NCBI GenBank assembly: GCA_934630515.1
Contig: CAKTVV010000003.1
Coordinates: 181,666 to 245,665, forward strand
DNA: 64,000 nucleotides
Source of the DNA: an uncultured Eubacteriales bacterium
GTDB lineage: Bacteria > Bacillota > Clostridia > Oscillospirales > Acutalibacteraceae
Reading direction: 5' to 3'
The notes under the pieces were generated by a model. The model saw only the letters and a list, made by a program, of their open reading frames with translations, did no database searches and was not told where the DNA came from. Both the position numbers and the translations under genes were made by a program. Shown one piece after another: positions 36,501 to 43,616 of the stretch. Positions within the stretch are counted from its first letter, which is position 1. Every line of letters begins with the position of its first letter.

Positions 36501-37168
36501 ATCTCGTAGGACTCGCCGGCGATGGCCGTGAGGGTGCCGCCGGTGACCAGCAGAGCCTTGTTTCTGATGTCGTTATCCATGTTGACGCCGATGGAGAATA
36601 CGCTGTCCTTGCCCTCGATATGGCCGCCCCGGGCCGTGACATGGCCGCCCTTGACGGTGAAATCGCCGTACACGGCGATGCCGGAGCTAAAGGTCCAGGC
36701 GTCACCCTCATTGGTGACCTTGCCGGCGTAGACGGACAGCGTACCGGTGCCCGCCGTGCCGCCCTGAATGGTGAGGCTGCCCGCCGCATCCAGAGCGTTG
36801 ATAAAGGTCTGGTTCTTGTGCTCGCCGGACACATTGAGGGTAACATCGCCGCTTTGGATGGTATTCGTTGTGCCGTCCTTGAGGACGATAGTGGACCCGG
36901 CGGGCAGCTTCACCGCCGTTGGGGCGGTAGTGGTGAAGTCAATGCCCCACAGATCCAAAGTTTTGGTCTCGTAGTACCAGAGGGAGTCCGCCGAGCCGGT
37001 CTTATACTGATTGAGCAGCTTTATGGCTGCTTCGCCTCTCCCGACGGTAAAGTCCGCTGTTTCTGTTGCCGGAGCCGCCGCCAATGCCGTGATCGGCACC
37101 AGCGCCAGCAGCATACAGAGGGTGAGCAGAAGCGCCAGCAGCTTGTTTCTTGTGGACAGTGCGTTCAT
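33539..37168 (-). CDS. Large cell-wall surface protein with beta-helix region, repeats and sortase signal
   Basis: 1209 aa from ATG 37168 (GGAAAGGAGCAACC upstream). A signal peptide (LLALLLTLCMLLALVPITAL) occupies about residues 8-32. Residues about 40-550 are glycine-rich short repeats typical of right-handed beta-helix or adhesin stalks (FTVKGGHVTARGG, LTVANSAEVAVAG, ITVTDGTLETSNG). Then come five related repeats of about 115-130 residues, each with a VENAKFDYQPGD-like opening, an ECW motif and an FE.GK.Y.Y motif. A short domain follows, and the end is a sortase sorting signal: SPKTGD, a hydrophobic segment (LMLWLPVLFVSGGVVTAVAV) and the charged tail RSKKRR. It is therefore probably linked to peptidoglycan. 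Likely an adhesin or glycan-binding protein; the ligand is unknown. Confidence 0.8.
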   Translation of the reverse strand: MNALSTRNKLLALLLTLCMLLALVPITALAAAPATETADFTVGRGEAAIKLLNQYKTGSADSLWYYETKTLDLWGIDFTTTAPTAVKLPAGSTIVLKDGTTNTIQSGDVTLNVSGEHKNQTFINALDAAGSLTIQGGTAGTGTLSVYAGKVTNEGDAWTFSSGIAVYGDFTVKGGHVTARGGHIEGKDSVFSIGVNMDNDIRNKALLVTGGTLTAIAGESYEIQDDGSKRAVFSRGVYMYRGNVTVSGNGGLRAESVEKMADGGVLSDGLYISSGSLTVANSAEVAVAGAYGAYISGGSLALSGGRLTAVSTQTETGYGNALDVEVDKNVADSGNITVTDGTLETSNGAIYVSTYGAKENQGVFTVTGGSIVNNGQLYGPKKLDISGGTVQTQRIDADALTLSGGSLTIREPVRKSLYDGELYALPTLDVMTLAVSGGTLDAAWDWGKYTPMVLPKDEEYNDVGILVRIPYDVNTATFTGGTTILDTGFAGNTALLIKGQLTVGDGMAETGADSSHRQLGSAPVRFAAAVPSVSIPSATVENAKFDYQPGDVPQATAQVAAADRDKYEIAYECWQQFENNEPVAAWYSDNGSHGSLPTITNFENGKRYVYSLMLQPKDGYSFSSETVITVNGKRVSAPFVGGSMYLPAVKTITPTKQTGAITSVDVENVKLNYQPGDAPQPTAKRTGAEQDKYDILYECWGKREKDANETINTVAYWYSDEDCYSDGDSRFNTFEKGGRYQYSVRLRAKDGYIFAEDLSNENVTLNGQALPFGSWVNVLDNGKTCLITYGTEIRPGQVVESIRLDAFIDFEAGDAPRFSTGVMDPIVDTDHQRWDANDGSGYGITSSDFWNTRYNGKLITAFEDGKGYTYGVYFKISDLGLEEGYRFDKSTKLYINGQQITLTPDQIDVDDSGETIWFSNVLTMTPTPVKSWEKIDVIEIDGATISFKAGDKPAFTGKTPENAPYIYQFECWETKDGVGVNSAKFFDDAYEKHITAFESGEAYQYILYFKAKEGYYFTGDTKIKINGTLYGYRLVNVDPDYDSSGRMYTFWAYTDLTMTPQASGTTPDYKITEGANGSWTQNSESTLQFVANGALAQFTGVKVDGTLIAADRYTAVSGSTVIMLKKDYLDTLPVGKHTLTVVYSDGECSTEFEIRAVQSGGNATPDGNAESPKTGDSNYLMLWLPVLFVSGGVVTAVAVRSKKRRTSAK

Positions 37169-37338
37169 GGTTGCTCCTTTCCGCAGCGTACCGCTGCCTG
37201 CCAAAGTACGTCTGAAAAATATACTCTGCCGTTTTACCGGCTTTCGTAACGGAACTGAAAATTGGTTATTTTCGGGCTGCTCCGGGTAGTGAAAGTACGT
37301 TTGTGAGGATCTCTTTTATCTTTTTCATACGGCTCACC

Positions 37339-38094
37339 TCACAATACCGCTTTCAGCACAGCAACGATAACGGCTGCGCAGATATTGACGAGCAGGGCGA
37401 TGCCGATACCACGAAGGACTCTTTTGACCGATGGCTTATTCAGCTGTTCCTGTTCTTTTTCGCCCTCCGGCAGTGCAAAGCCGCTCTCGCCGGTCAGCAG
37501 CTTGGCGATGTGCGCTTTGTTTTCCTCGGTCTTTGCAAACGAGTGGACATACACACGCTCTTTCCCCTCGGCTTTATCAAACAGACTGCCGAAAAATCCA
37601 TAGCCCTCCTCGGCATTCGTGACCGTCACGCTGCGGTTGCATTTTTCATCACGGTACTGTGCACTGAGAACTCCGTTTTCCAGTGCCGCATTCATCGCCG
37701 CCAAAAGATATTGCTTTGCAATTTCGTCGGAGACGGGACCTGCCACGGTCAGCTCGCCGTGCTTGGCATTCATCATCAGCCATGCGCCGTCAAACGGGAT
37801 GAAGTATACATCCGAGCTGCCGCTTTCTTCTTTGAGCTCGGCACGCCAGCATTTTTCGGGTGCGAACAGCGCCTTTACAAAGGCGCTTATCGGCTTTGCG
37901 GGCTTCATTTCGCCGTCCGCCAGTCCTAATTCTTTAAGCATTTTATCGGTTTCCCTGACGGCATCGGCGGGCAAACCGTTTATAAGAGCTTCGATATCGG
38001 GAGCGATCTCGTTCATCGGAGAAATGTCGTTGTATTCCGGACCGGCCATCTCACCGAGCCGCTGTATCATCAGATAATTCCATGTGAATTTCAT
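37339..38094 (-). CDS. Uncharacterised protein with C-terminal membrane anchor
   Basis: 251 aa. ATG 38094 is preceded by GGTAAGGGGGAGC. Most of the protein is soluble-looking and mildly acidic (PEYNDISPMNEIAPDIEALI, CWRAELKEESGSSDVYFIPF, YRDEKCNRSVTVTNAEEGYG). A single membrane segment closes it (VLRGIGIALLVNICAAVIVA). It could be a tail-anchored cytoplasmic protein. It lies between the broken leucine-rich-repeat gene and the large surface protein, and no family is recognised. Confidence 0.6.
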   Translation of the reverse strand: MKFTWNYLMIQRLGEMAGPEYNDISPMNEIAPDIEALINGLPADAVRETDKMLKELGLADGEMKPAKPISAFVKALFAPEKCWRAELKEESGSSDVYFIPFDGAWLMMNAKHGELTVAGPVSDEIAKQYLLAAMNAALENGVLSAQYRDEKCNRSVTVTNAEEGYGFFGSLFDKAEGKERVYVHSFAKTEENKAHIAKLLTGESGFALPEGEKEQEQLNKPSVKRVLRGIGIALLVNICAAVIVAVLKAVL

Positions 38095-38105
38095 TTTGCT
38101 CCCCC

Positions 38106-39489
38106 TTACCGGTATAAAATCGCTCGATCATTTCTCTGTATCGGGCAAGGGCGGCCTCGGCACCGGCATTGCCAGCTATCCACATCCATGCCGATGTCAT
38201 AGTTACCGATGACTGTGTCATACCAGCCAAAGGCAGTAAAGTCGATGAAGGTCATATTGTCGGGCAGCTTAATATCCCGCAGGGAGATACAGCCCTCAAA
38301 CGCACCCATGGCGATCCAGTCCAGCTTCGGCATTTCGGGGAGCACAGTCAAAGAAACATCGTTTTGAAAGGCATATTTCTCAATGTATTCCAGATTTTTG
38401 CAGCCGGAGATCTCCTCCAGATTGACCGAGCTAAGCCGCCGGATACAGGTGACGTTGTCGTTGACATACACCTTGGTCAGTCCGTGATTTTCCACATCCA
38501 GTCCTACGACCTTCACATCGCCGTACACCGGGATGTTGATCTTTTCGGGGACAGCGACCTCGCTGTCCCTGCCTACATAGATCGCATAACCGCAGACCTC
38601 GCCGGTGGCGTATTCCACCATGACATCGGTTATGCGCCAGTCCGCCAGCTTGGAAAAGTCATAGCGGTAATAATTCAGTGTGTTATCTACACGACAGGCA
38701 TAAATCTGATTATCCATCTGGCGCTGCATATAGTAGATACGGGTCATGTCCCGGACGGTTTTCCACGCCGGATCGTCGGCGCTGGACGGCATATTGACGA
38801 TCTGCCGCATCCCTGTATAGTAAAACTGATAGAATGTCCAGGCTTCGGCCAACATCCCAGTTGCCGATGGGGTCATCCGTGTCCGGCTGCTTGGCGATCG
38901 GCTCCGGCAGCGCTTTGGTAAACAGGCTGTTGCCGTTCGGCATCATTGATGCGCTTTCGTCGAATGTCGGCGCATAGGTCTTGCCGCCGGTGCCGGTGCC
39001 GCCCGTGCTCGGGATATTCTCCATATCGTCTTTTTCGCCGTAATAGAAGCCGCAGTCGAAAAGGAAAGCACGGTCATGCTCGCTGAGGTATTGGAAGTAA
39101 TCGGACAGAGCAGTTCCTTCTATGCCCAACTGCTCCTTGGTTTTATTTGAGCTGGTTCGTCCCGCCACTGCTTTTCCGCTTGCAAACCGCCCGTAGCAAT
39201 CGGGGCAGTAATAGCCCTTGACATAGCGGAGCTTATTGCCGACACGCTCGACCACGCCGGGGATCTCCCGCAAAAGGTCGTTTTCTTCCTCCACATAGTA
39301 TGCGACCATTTTACTTCCTTGATATTTACAGCGGTAAGTCAGTCCCGGCACCTTGGGAGTGTCCGGATCGTCCGGGTAGTAGTAGCTATCCTTCAAAACG
39401 GTCCGGCCGGTTTCCCGTGCCGCCGCAGTCAGCGCAACAGCAGCCGCCGGCAGCCTTACCATGCGTTTTCTCCGAATTTCGTGTTTCAT
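38106..39489 (-). pseudogene. Frameshifted leucine-rich-repeat (BspA-like) surface protein
   Basis: ATG 39489 has GCAGGAGAGGTGC upstream and opens MKHEIRRKRMVRLPAAAVAL, a basic N-terminus with a weak signal-like stretch. A Cys pair (YYCPDCYGRF) follows. Near 38870 the protein-like reading changes frame: one frame ends in PDTDDPIGNW and the other resumes at MLAEAWTFYQFYYTGMRQ. The second part contains BspA-type leucine-rich repeats (LEEISGCKNLEYIEKYAFQN, LDWIAMGAFEGCISLRDIKL). Close to the 3' end a further shift is suspected, since the frame reading AGNAGAEAALARYREMI looks more protein-like than the annotated tail. BspA-type repeats are usual in gut surface proteins. The gene is broken as read. 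Confidence 0.7.
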
Positions 39490-39546
39490 AAGCACCTCTC
39501 CTGCGTGGAATTGCATACACAATGGCATCATAGCACGCACCGGCAT

Positions 39547-39599
39547 AAAAAACAGCGCAATTTCCGTTTTGTCAATTGACAAAACGGAAATTGCGCTGT
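39547..39599 (-). terminator. 48-bp perfect palindrome with T-run on the minus strand
   Basis: The stretch 39552-39599 is self-complementary without a mismatch, centred between 39575 and 39576 (core TTGTCAATTGACAA). On the minus strand it is followed by TTTTTT, so it can act as an intrinsic terminator for the gene ending at 39773. The loop would be only the central four bases. Confidence 0.7.
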
Positions 39600-39772
39600 C
39601 CCTCGCTTGGTTTATACCATTTTGGTTTGTATCTTGTGACCGGCGGGCAAACGGCCGAAAATACAAGCACCGGCTGTTACGCTTTAATGCTGCGGAGCTT
39701 CATTGGAATAGCGCTTGTTGGGATCCGGTCCTATCCGATAAGCCGCCTCCAGCCAATTCCGGGTATCGGTCC

Positions 39773-40120
39773 TTAGGTAAAGATCTGCTTCTTTTTCCCC
39801 TTGGCGTTGCGGGGCCACTCACGGATGCGGGTGACATATTCCAGATTGACCGCCTCCACTCCATCCTTCTTTTCGACGAGGATGCCGCCGTCAGACACCT
39901 CCCGGATGGTGCCCTGAATGCCCGAATCCATGCTCATCACGGTGTGAATGATGCACTCTTTCCCGATAAACCGCTTTGCCAGCTCTTTCATTGGACTGTT
40001 CTCCTTGCTTCGTTTTTTTCGATCCAACACATGGCGGATCGCTGCCATTCTTCTTTTTCGCTGCTGTATCAAAAGGATCATACAGATCAAAAGAGGGAGC
40101 AGCCAGCTATAGCTTTCCAT
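39773..40120 (-). CDS. YajC-like small membrane protein
   Basis: 115 aa. One N-terminal membrane segment (WLLPLLICMILLIQQRKRR) is followed by a basic linker and a small beta-barrel-like domain (RFIGKECIIHTVMSMDSG, IQGTIREVSDGGILVEKKDG, VEAVNLEYVTRI). The arrangement of anchor plus Sm/KOW-like domain resembles YajC and clostridial relatives of unknown role, but a true YajC assignment is not certain. It is probably the last gene of the minus-strand operon that begins with the XRE regulator at 41368, and it is followed by the palindromic terminator. Confidence 0.6.
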   Translation of the reverse strand: MESYSWLLPLLICMILLIQQRKRRMAAIRHVLDRKKRSKENSPMKELAKRFIGKECIIHTVMSMDSGIQGTIREVSDGGILVEKKDGVEAVNLEYVTRIREWPRNAKGKKKQIFT

Positions 40121-40152
40121 CTTGTCCTCCCATCGGCTTGGCCGCTCAGGGC

Positions 40153-40341
40153 TTACAGACTTGTGAGGACCGGTCTGCCGTCGGCGTCCAGCAGCGGTGT
40201 GATGCCCGCCCCATAGCCTGCTTTCACGAACAGATAGGTCACACCCGTTGCTCTGTCCACATACAGCATACGGTTCTCAGTAAAGGTGGAACCCTCGGAC
40301 AGAATTTTTACAAACCGCTCTTCCCGTTTGCTCTTTGCCAT
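40153..40341 (-). CDS. DUF6440-like small protein
   Basis: 62 aa. The pattern KREERFVKI, LYVDRATGVTYLFVKAGYGA, and GITPLLDADGRPV is typical of the DUF6440 family, a short soluble protein of unknown function common in Clostridia. It lies in the operon with the DUF3169 membrane protein upstream and the YajC-like protein downstream. ATG 40341 follows GAAAGGGGAAAAG. Confidence 0.7.
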   Translation of the reverse strand: MAKSKREERFVKILSEGSTFTENRMLYVDRATGVTYLFVKAGYGAGITPLLDADGRPVLTSL

Positions 40342-40368
40342 GCTCTTTTCCCCTTTCTCGATACAGAC

Positions 40369-41160
40369 TCAGGATATGCTGTTTCCGGCCTTGGAATACC
40401 GGATCGCTTCCCTGCAATATACGGTCAGATTGACAGCCCAAACCAGACATACCGCCAGAGAAGGCAAAAAGCCGGTGTCAAACAGCAGCGCACAAACCGC
40501 AAGCGCAACCGCAAGAGTGGCGCACACCCTATTGGTCGCCGCATACGCCTTGAACGCACATCTGCCGATCCGGAGCTTCTCGGCTTCGTCGCAGTCCTCT
40601 ATCCATTTTTTCTGGAATTTCATGTCGTAGAACGATGCTGTTTTTTCGGGATTGAGCCGTTTGGTCATATCCACGCATTTCTGTCCGATGATCAGCATTT
40701 CGATCACAAGGACAAGGAATGCTGCGATCGATACAAAGTACAGGGCTGTCCGCTCGCTGCTTTCAAAGATGGCGAATCCGCCCGAATACGCCGCCGCCAT
40801 AAGAAAACAGGCAAGGATCAGACAGGCGCCGGTGAGCCAGGTCGCCGTGGACAGCTTTCTTTCGATGGCATCGGCCGTCTTTTCGTCCTCACCATCCCAC
40901 GCACGAAGCATTTTCCCGGCGCTTCGGCAGATAAAAAGGCAGACGATCGGCAGAATGACCGCCAGCGCCACCGTAAGCCACGGGGCGATATACGCTCCGA
41001 AAAAGGCTGCGGCATTTTTCAGCGCAGCGGTCCATGTATTGAGTCCATACCATGAGGCAAGAAAGCCCAGAGCAAAGCCCGCAGCTAAGAGAACCGCCGC
41101 AACCGCTATAAATTTCGGCAGTGCCTTGCGGTTGGCTCTCCGGATCGCATCATTTTTCAT
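40369..41160 (-). CDS. DUF3169 family membrane protein
   Basis: 263 aa with about six hydrophobic segments (FIAVAAVLLAAGFALGFLA, WLTVALAVILPIVCLFIC, TGACLILACFLMAAAYSGG, YFVSIAAFLVLVIEMLIIG, LAVALAVCALLFDTGFLPSL). Between segments four and five lies the soluble stretch KCVDMTKRLNPEKTASFYDM, characteristic of DUF3169 proteins. These are commonly paired with a short XRE-type repressor, as here: the start at 41160 overlaps the repressor's stop by 11 bases. Function unknown; a regulated envelope or antimicrobial-response role is inferred from pairing only. Confidence 0.75.
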   Translation of the reverse strand: MKNDAIRRANRKALPKFIAVAAVLLAAGFALGFLASWYGLNTWTAALKNAAAFFGAYIAPWLTVALAVILPIVCLFICRSAGKMLRAWDGEDEKTADAIERKLSTATWLTGACLILACFLMAAAYSGGFAIFESSERTALYFVSIAAFLVLVIEMLIIGQKCVDMTKRLNPEKTASFYDMKFQKKWIEDCDEAEKLRIGRCAFKAYAATNRVCATLAVALAVCALLFDTGFLPSLAVCLVWAVNLTVYCREAIRYSKAGNSIS

Positions 41161-41368
41161 TTTCTGTTTCCTCCTGCAAATAAAAGACCTCTTCGACCGT
41201 CACGCCGCACACCCGTGCGATCGTCAACGCAAGGGTGACCGACGGCGAATAATCGCCCCGTTCGATCAGACTGATCGTCTGCCGGGATACGCCGCATAAG
41301 CGCCCCATCTCCTGCTGGTTGACATTCAATGCGGCTCTGCGCTCTTTCAATCGGTTTCGCAAAAGCAT
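41150..41368 (-). CDS. Short XRE/Cro-type repressor
   Basis: 72 aa from ATG 41368, preceded by GGAGGCGTTGT; the longer frame upstream passes through the promoter and is rejected. Almost the whole protein is one helix-turn-helix domain (RLKERRAALNVNQQEMGRLC then GVSRQTISLIERGDYSPSV). The C-terminus carries VEEVFYLQEE as in the YozG/Cro-like repressors that accompany DUF3169 genes. Palindromes in its promoter make autoregulation likely. Confidence 0.88.
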   Translation of the reverse strand: MLLRNRLKERRAALNVNQQEMGRLCGVSRQTISLIERGDYSPSVTLALTIARVCGVTVEEVFYLQEETENEK

Positions 41369-41381
41369 ACAACGCCTCCGG

Positions 41382-41422
41382 TTGACAATTTTATTTGTCC
41401 GATTGACAAGCATCCTTGTCAA
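41382..41422 (-). promoter_or_regulatory. Operator-like inverted repeats for the XRE repressor
   Basis: TTGACAAG (41403-41410) and CTTGTCAA (41415-41422) form a perfect inverted repeat with a four-base gap, just downstream of the -10. A second, looser pair (TTGACAA at 41382-41388 with TTGTCC at 41395-41400) shares the half-site. The promoter itself contains a further TGACAA. Confidence 0.65.
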
Positions 41423-41427
41423 TTTGC

Positions 41428-41456
41428 AGTATACTCTTGTCATTTCGATTTGTCAA
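41428..41456 (-). promoter_or_regulatory. Consensus SigA promoter of the XRE-DUF3169 operon
   Basis: On the minus strand: TTGACA (41456-41451), a 17-bp spacer, TATACT (41433-41428). Confidence 0.85.
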
Positions 41457-41680
41457 GAGAAATTTATCGATCGGGCGCTGTCCGATCGGCGGATAGTGCC
41501 ACCGGCGAGCCGGTCCCATGCACGGCAGGCAAAGTCAGCGCCGGTGACGCACCCACACCATCACAGCCGAACGGACGCCGCTGCCTCTGCTCCGCTGCCG
41601 CTTTTCCCATCCGCCCCTCCCCTTGCCCCGCCCGGCACGATCACCGCAAGAAAAAAGTTGAATTTTTTTTGAAAAACCTC

Positions 41681-41709
41681 TTGACATTTCCGCCGGAGTT
41701 GTGTATAAT
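41681..41709 (+). promoter_or_regulatory. Perfect consensus promoter for tRNA-Leu
   Basis: TTGACA (41681-41686), a 17-bp spacer, TATAAT (41704-41709), preceded by A/T-runs. Both hexamers match the SigA consensus exactly, as expected for a stable-RNA gene. Between 41457 and 41680 I see no gene. Confidence 0.9.
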
Positions 41710-41754
41710 AACGCTCGTCGCTTGAGGAAATGACAGCGACAGACAACACAATAT

Positions 41755-41841
41755 GCGGGTATGGCGGAATTGGCAGACGCGTATGATTCAGGTTCATATC
41801 GGAGCAATTCGGTGGAGGTTCAAGTCCTCTTACCCGCACCA
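41755..41841 (+). tRNA. tRNA-Leu (anticodon CAG)
   Basis: The acceptor stem GCGGGTA (41755-41761) pairs with TACCCGC (41831-41837), followed by discriminator A and an encoded CCA (41839-41841). The anticodon stem TATGA/TCATA encloses the loop TTCAGGT, giving anticodon CAG at 41789-41791. A long variable arm (CGGA..TTCG) and a T-arm with TTCAAGT are present, so it is a class II leucine tRNA. The encoded length is 87 bases including CCA. Its 3' part is duplicated at 43336-43389. Confidence 0.95.
41788..41841 (+). repeat. Attachment-site-like repeat, left copy (within tRNA-Leu)
   Basis: Fifty-four bases from the anticodon loop to the CCA end are repeated exactly at 43336-43389. Anticodon-loop-to-3'-end identity is the usual form of a tRNA attachment site for tyrosine-recombinase elements. 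Confidence 0.8.
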
Positions 41842-41844
41842 CCA

Positions 41845-41886
41845 AAAAGCCTTGAAAACACTGAGTTTTCAAGGCTTTTTGCTTTT
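41845..41886 (+). terminator. Terminator of tRNA-Leu
   Basis: AAAAAGCCTTGAAAAC pairs with GTTTTCAAGGCTTTTT around a five-base loop, followed by a T-rich tail. Confidence 0.9.
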
Positions 41887-42029
41887 TATTTTCCGTTGTC
41901 ACACGGCGGTCGGGGGGGACGCACCACCTATGGCGGTGTGTCTGCCGATTTTCAATCGCTTTTATACGCTATCAGGCAATATCACGCTCAATCCAATGAT
42001 TACTTGGATTTGAAACAATGAATTGATTA

Positions 42030-42058
42030 TTGTTTTTTGAAAAAATCTGTGCTATCCT
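42030..42058 (+). promoter_or_regulatory. Probable promoter of the XRE-type regulator
   Basis: TTGTTT (42030-42035), a 17-bp spacer, TATCCT (42053-42058), 38 bases before the start codon. Confidence 0.55.
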
Positions 42059-42095
42059 ATCGTCACACCGGTGAAATAAAATTTGGAGGTGCTTT

Positions 42096-43283
42096 ATGCA
42101 GCTTAATTTAGGACAGAAAATACGCGAGCTTCGCCAGCGTGACGGTCGTACACAGGAGACACTTGCCGAGGCAATCGGCGTGACGTCGCAGGCGGTTTCA
42201 CGATGGGAAGCAAACGGCGGATACCCCGACATGGAAATGATTCCGTCCATTGCTCATTATTTTGGCGTTTCAATCGACGAGCTTTTCGGCTACAACAACG
42301 AACGTTCTAAAACAATCGACGCGTTGGCTGAAAAAATCGAAGCTATGAATTTTCAAAATAACGGCGTGGATATAAACATCGGTGAATGCATTTCATTGGC
42401 AAGGGACGCATTAATCGAATTTCCGGGAAATGAAAAAATCATGCTCTGCCTCGCCTCTGTATTGTATAATGCGGGATATGTCCGTTATGGGGAACATCAT
42501 TTAACGGACAGTGAAGGATATGATGTACTGGATACCGAAAGGCATAGGACCTATCCGGAATGGAGGGAGGCAATCTCCCTTTATGAGAAATTGCTGAAAA
42601 TCATGGAAGACGGAGAGCCGCGCCACCGTGTAATCCGCGAACTTACACAGTTGTATCTGAATATCGGAGAACAGGCAAAGGCACTTGCCGTGATTGAGAC
42701 CGCTCCGGACATTTACGGCGCAAGAGAATTTCTTAAAACAAAGGCAATGGACGGAAAGGAACGCGCAAGAGCCTATGGAGAGGCTTTGCTGAAAACAGTC
42801 ACAGCTTGTTCTGAGCTTATGGTAAGCGGCGTCATTGCTTCCGGAAATAATATGTCTCCTGCCGATAAGGCACAAAGCCTGCGCGGAGCCATCGCGATTT
42901 TCGGAAATGTCTGCATCGACGGAAACTACGGAATACACCATCCTTACATCGCAAGAATCTATACGTTGCTTTCGGTGTATTTATGGCTGGACGGCAAAAA
43001 AGACGACGCATTTGAGGCGTTGGATTGCGCTCTTACGCAATTCAAACGTTTTGAGGAATCATGTGCAAAAGGCGCGCACTGCTATACCGCGCCTCTGGTA
43101 CGCTTGATTCAACCGGATACGGCATTTTATGATTTCCACCCGCCGATATCGTATGCAAGCCTTGCCGAAGATTGGCCATGGTGGTGCGTGCCCGAAGATT
43201 CGTTCGTAAAGCATGAAATGCAGGCAGATTCCCGTTGGCATGAATGGGTAGCGAAAACGCGGGCAGGAGATCAAAAGAAGTGA
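42096..43283 (+). CDS. XRE-type regulator with long helical C-terminal domain
   Basis: 395 aa. Residues 1-65 form a helix-turn-helix of the XRE family (LGQKIRELRQRDGRTQETLA, GVTSQAVSRWEANGGYPDME, YFGVSIDELFGY). The remaining 330 residues are helical with TPR-like spacing (WREAISLYEKLLKIMEDGEP, LTQLYLNIGEQAKALAVIET), as in Firmicute regulators that sense peptides or stress. ATG 42096 follows TTTGGAGGTGC. The gene is visibly richer in A/T than the housekeeping block and is the only gene between the two tRNA-Leu repeats, so it is the cargo of the putative mini-element. No integrase or excisionase is present beside it. Confidence 0.8.
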   Translation: MQLNLGQKIRELRQRDGRTQETLAEAIGVTSQAVSRWEANGGYPDMEMIPSIAHYFGVSIDELFGYNNERSKTIDALAEKIEAMNFQNNGVDINIGECISLARDALIEFPGNEKIMLCLASVLYNAGYVRYGEHHLTDSEGYDVLDTERHRTYPEWREAISLYEKLLKIMEDGEPRHRVIRELTQLYLNIGEQAKALAVIETAPDIYGAREFLKTKAMDGKERARAYGEALLKTVTACSELMVSGVIASGNNMSPADKAQSLRGAIAIFGNVCIDGNYGIHHPYIARIYTLLSVYLWLDGKKDDAFEALDCALTQFKRFEESCAKGAHCYTAPLVRLIQPDTAFYDFHPPISYASLAEDWPWWCVPEDSFVKHEMQADSRWHEWVAKTRAGDQKK

Positions 43284-43335
43284 ATGCGGCTGCCCGGTAC
43301 GGATAATTTGACTTGTCACCGAGGTGTCATTACCA

Positions 43336-43389
43336 TCAGGTTCATATCGGAGCAATTCGGTGGAGGTTCAAGTCCTCTTACCCGCACCA
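43336..43389 (+). repeat. Attachment-site-like repeat, right copy (partial tRNA-Leu)
   Basis: An exact 54-base copy of the tRNA-Leu 3' part including CCA. It lacks the acceptor 5' strand and the D-arm, so it is not a functional tRNA. It marks the right end of a 1,548-bp segment. Confidence 0.85.
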
Positions 43390-43416
43390 TCAAGAGGCTA
43401 CAAAATAGATGTAGCC

Positions 43417-43449
43417 CGTGAAAACCCCGATTTTATCGGGGTTTTCACC
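43417..43449 (+). terminator. Hairpin after the right attachment-like repeat
   Basis: GTGAAAACCCCGAT (43418-43431) pairs with ATCGGGGTTTTCAC (43435-43448), followed by CGTTTTAT. Confidence 0.7.
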
Positions 43450-43552
43450 GTTTTATACGGCAAAATTTCAGCGACCGATTTTGTAGATGTAAATCGGTCG
43501 TTTTCCCTTTGTTGGATGTCTTGAACTCTCACACAACCGAATAATGATACGC

Positions 43553-43589
43553 AAGGCAGATAGAAATCAAAAATCTATCTGCCTTTTTT
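43553..43589 (+). terminator. Intrinsic terminator
   Basis: AAGGCAGATAGA (43553-43564) pairs with TCTATCTGCCTT (43574-43585), followed by TTTT. It precedes the broken mobile-element gene and probably ended a lost upstream transcript. Confidence 0.8.
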
Positions 43590-43616
43590 ATTACCCTCAA
43601 AAAGGAGAAATCAAAT

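Noticed and set aside
34946..37249. Plus-strand open frame of 767 codons
   Set aside because: Antisense of the sortase-anchored surface protein, with no ribosome binding site.
43336..43389. Second tRNA-Leu gene
   Set aside because: Only the 3' part is present; the acceptor 5' strand, D-arm and half of the anticodon stem are missing.
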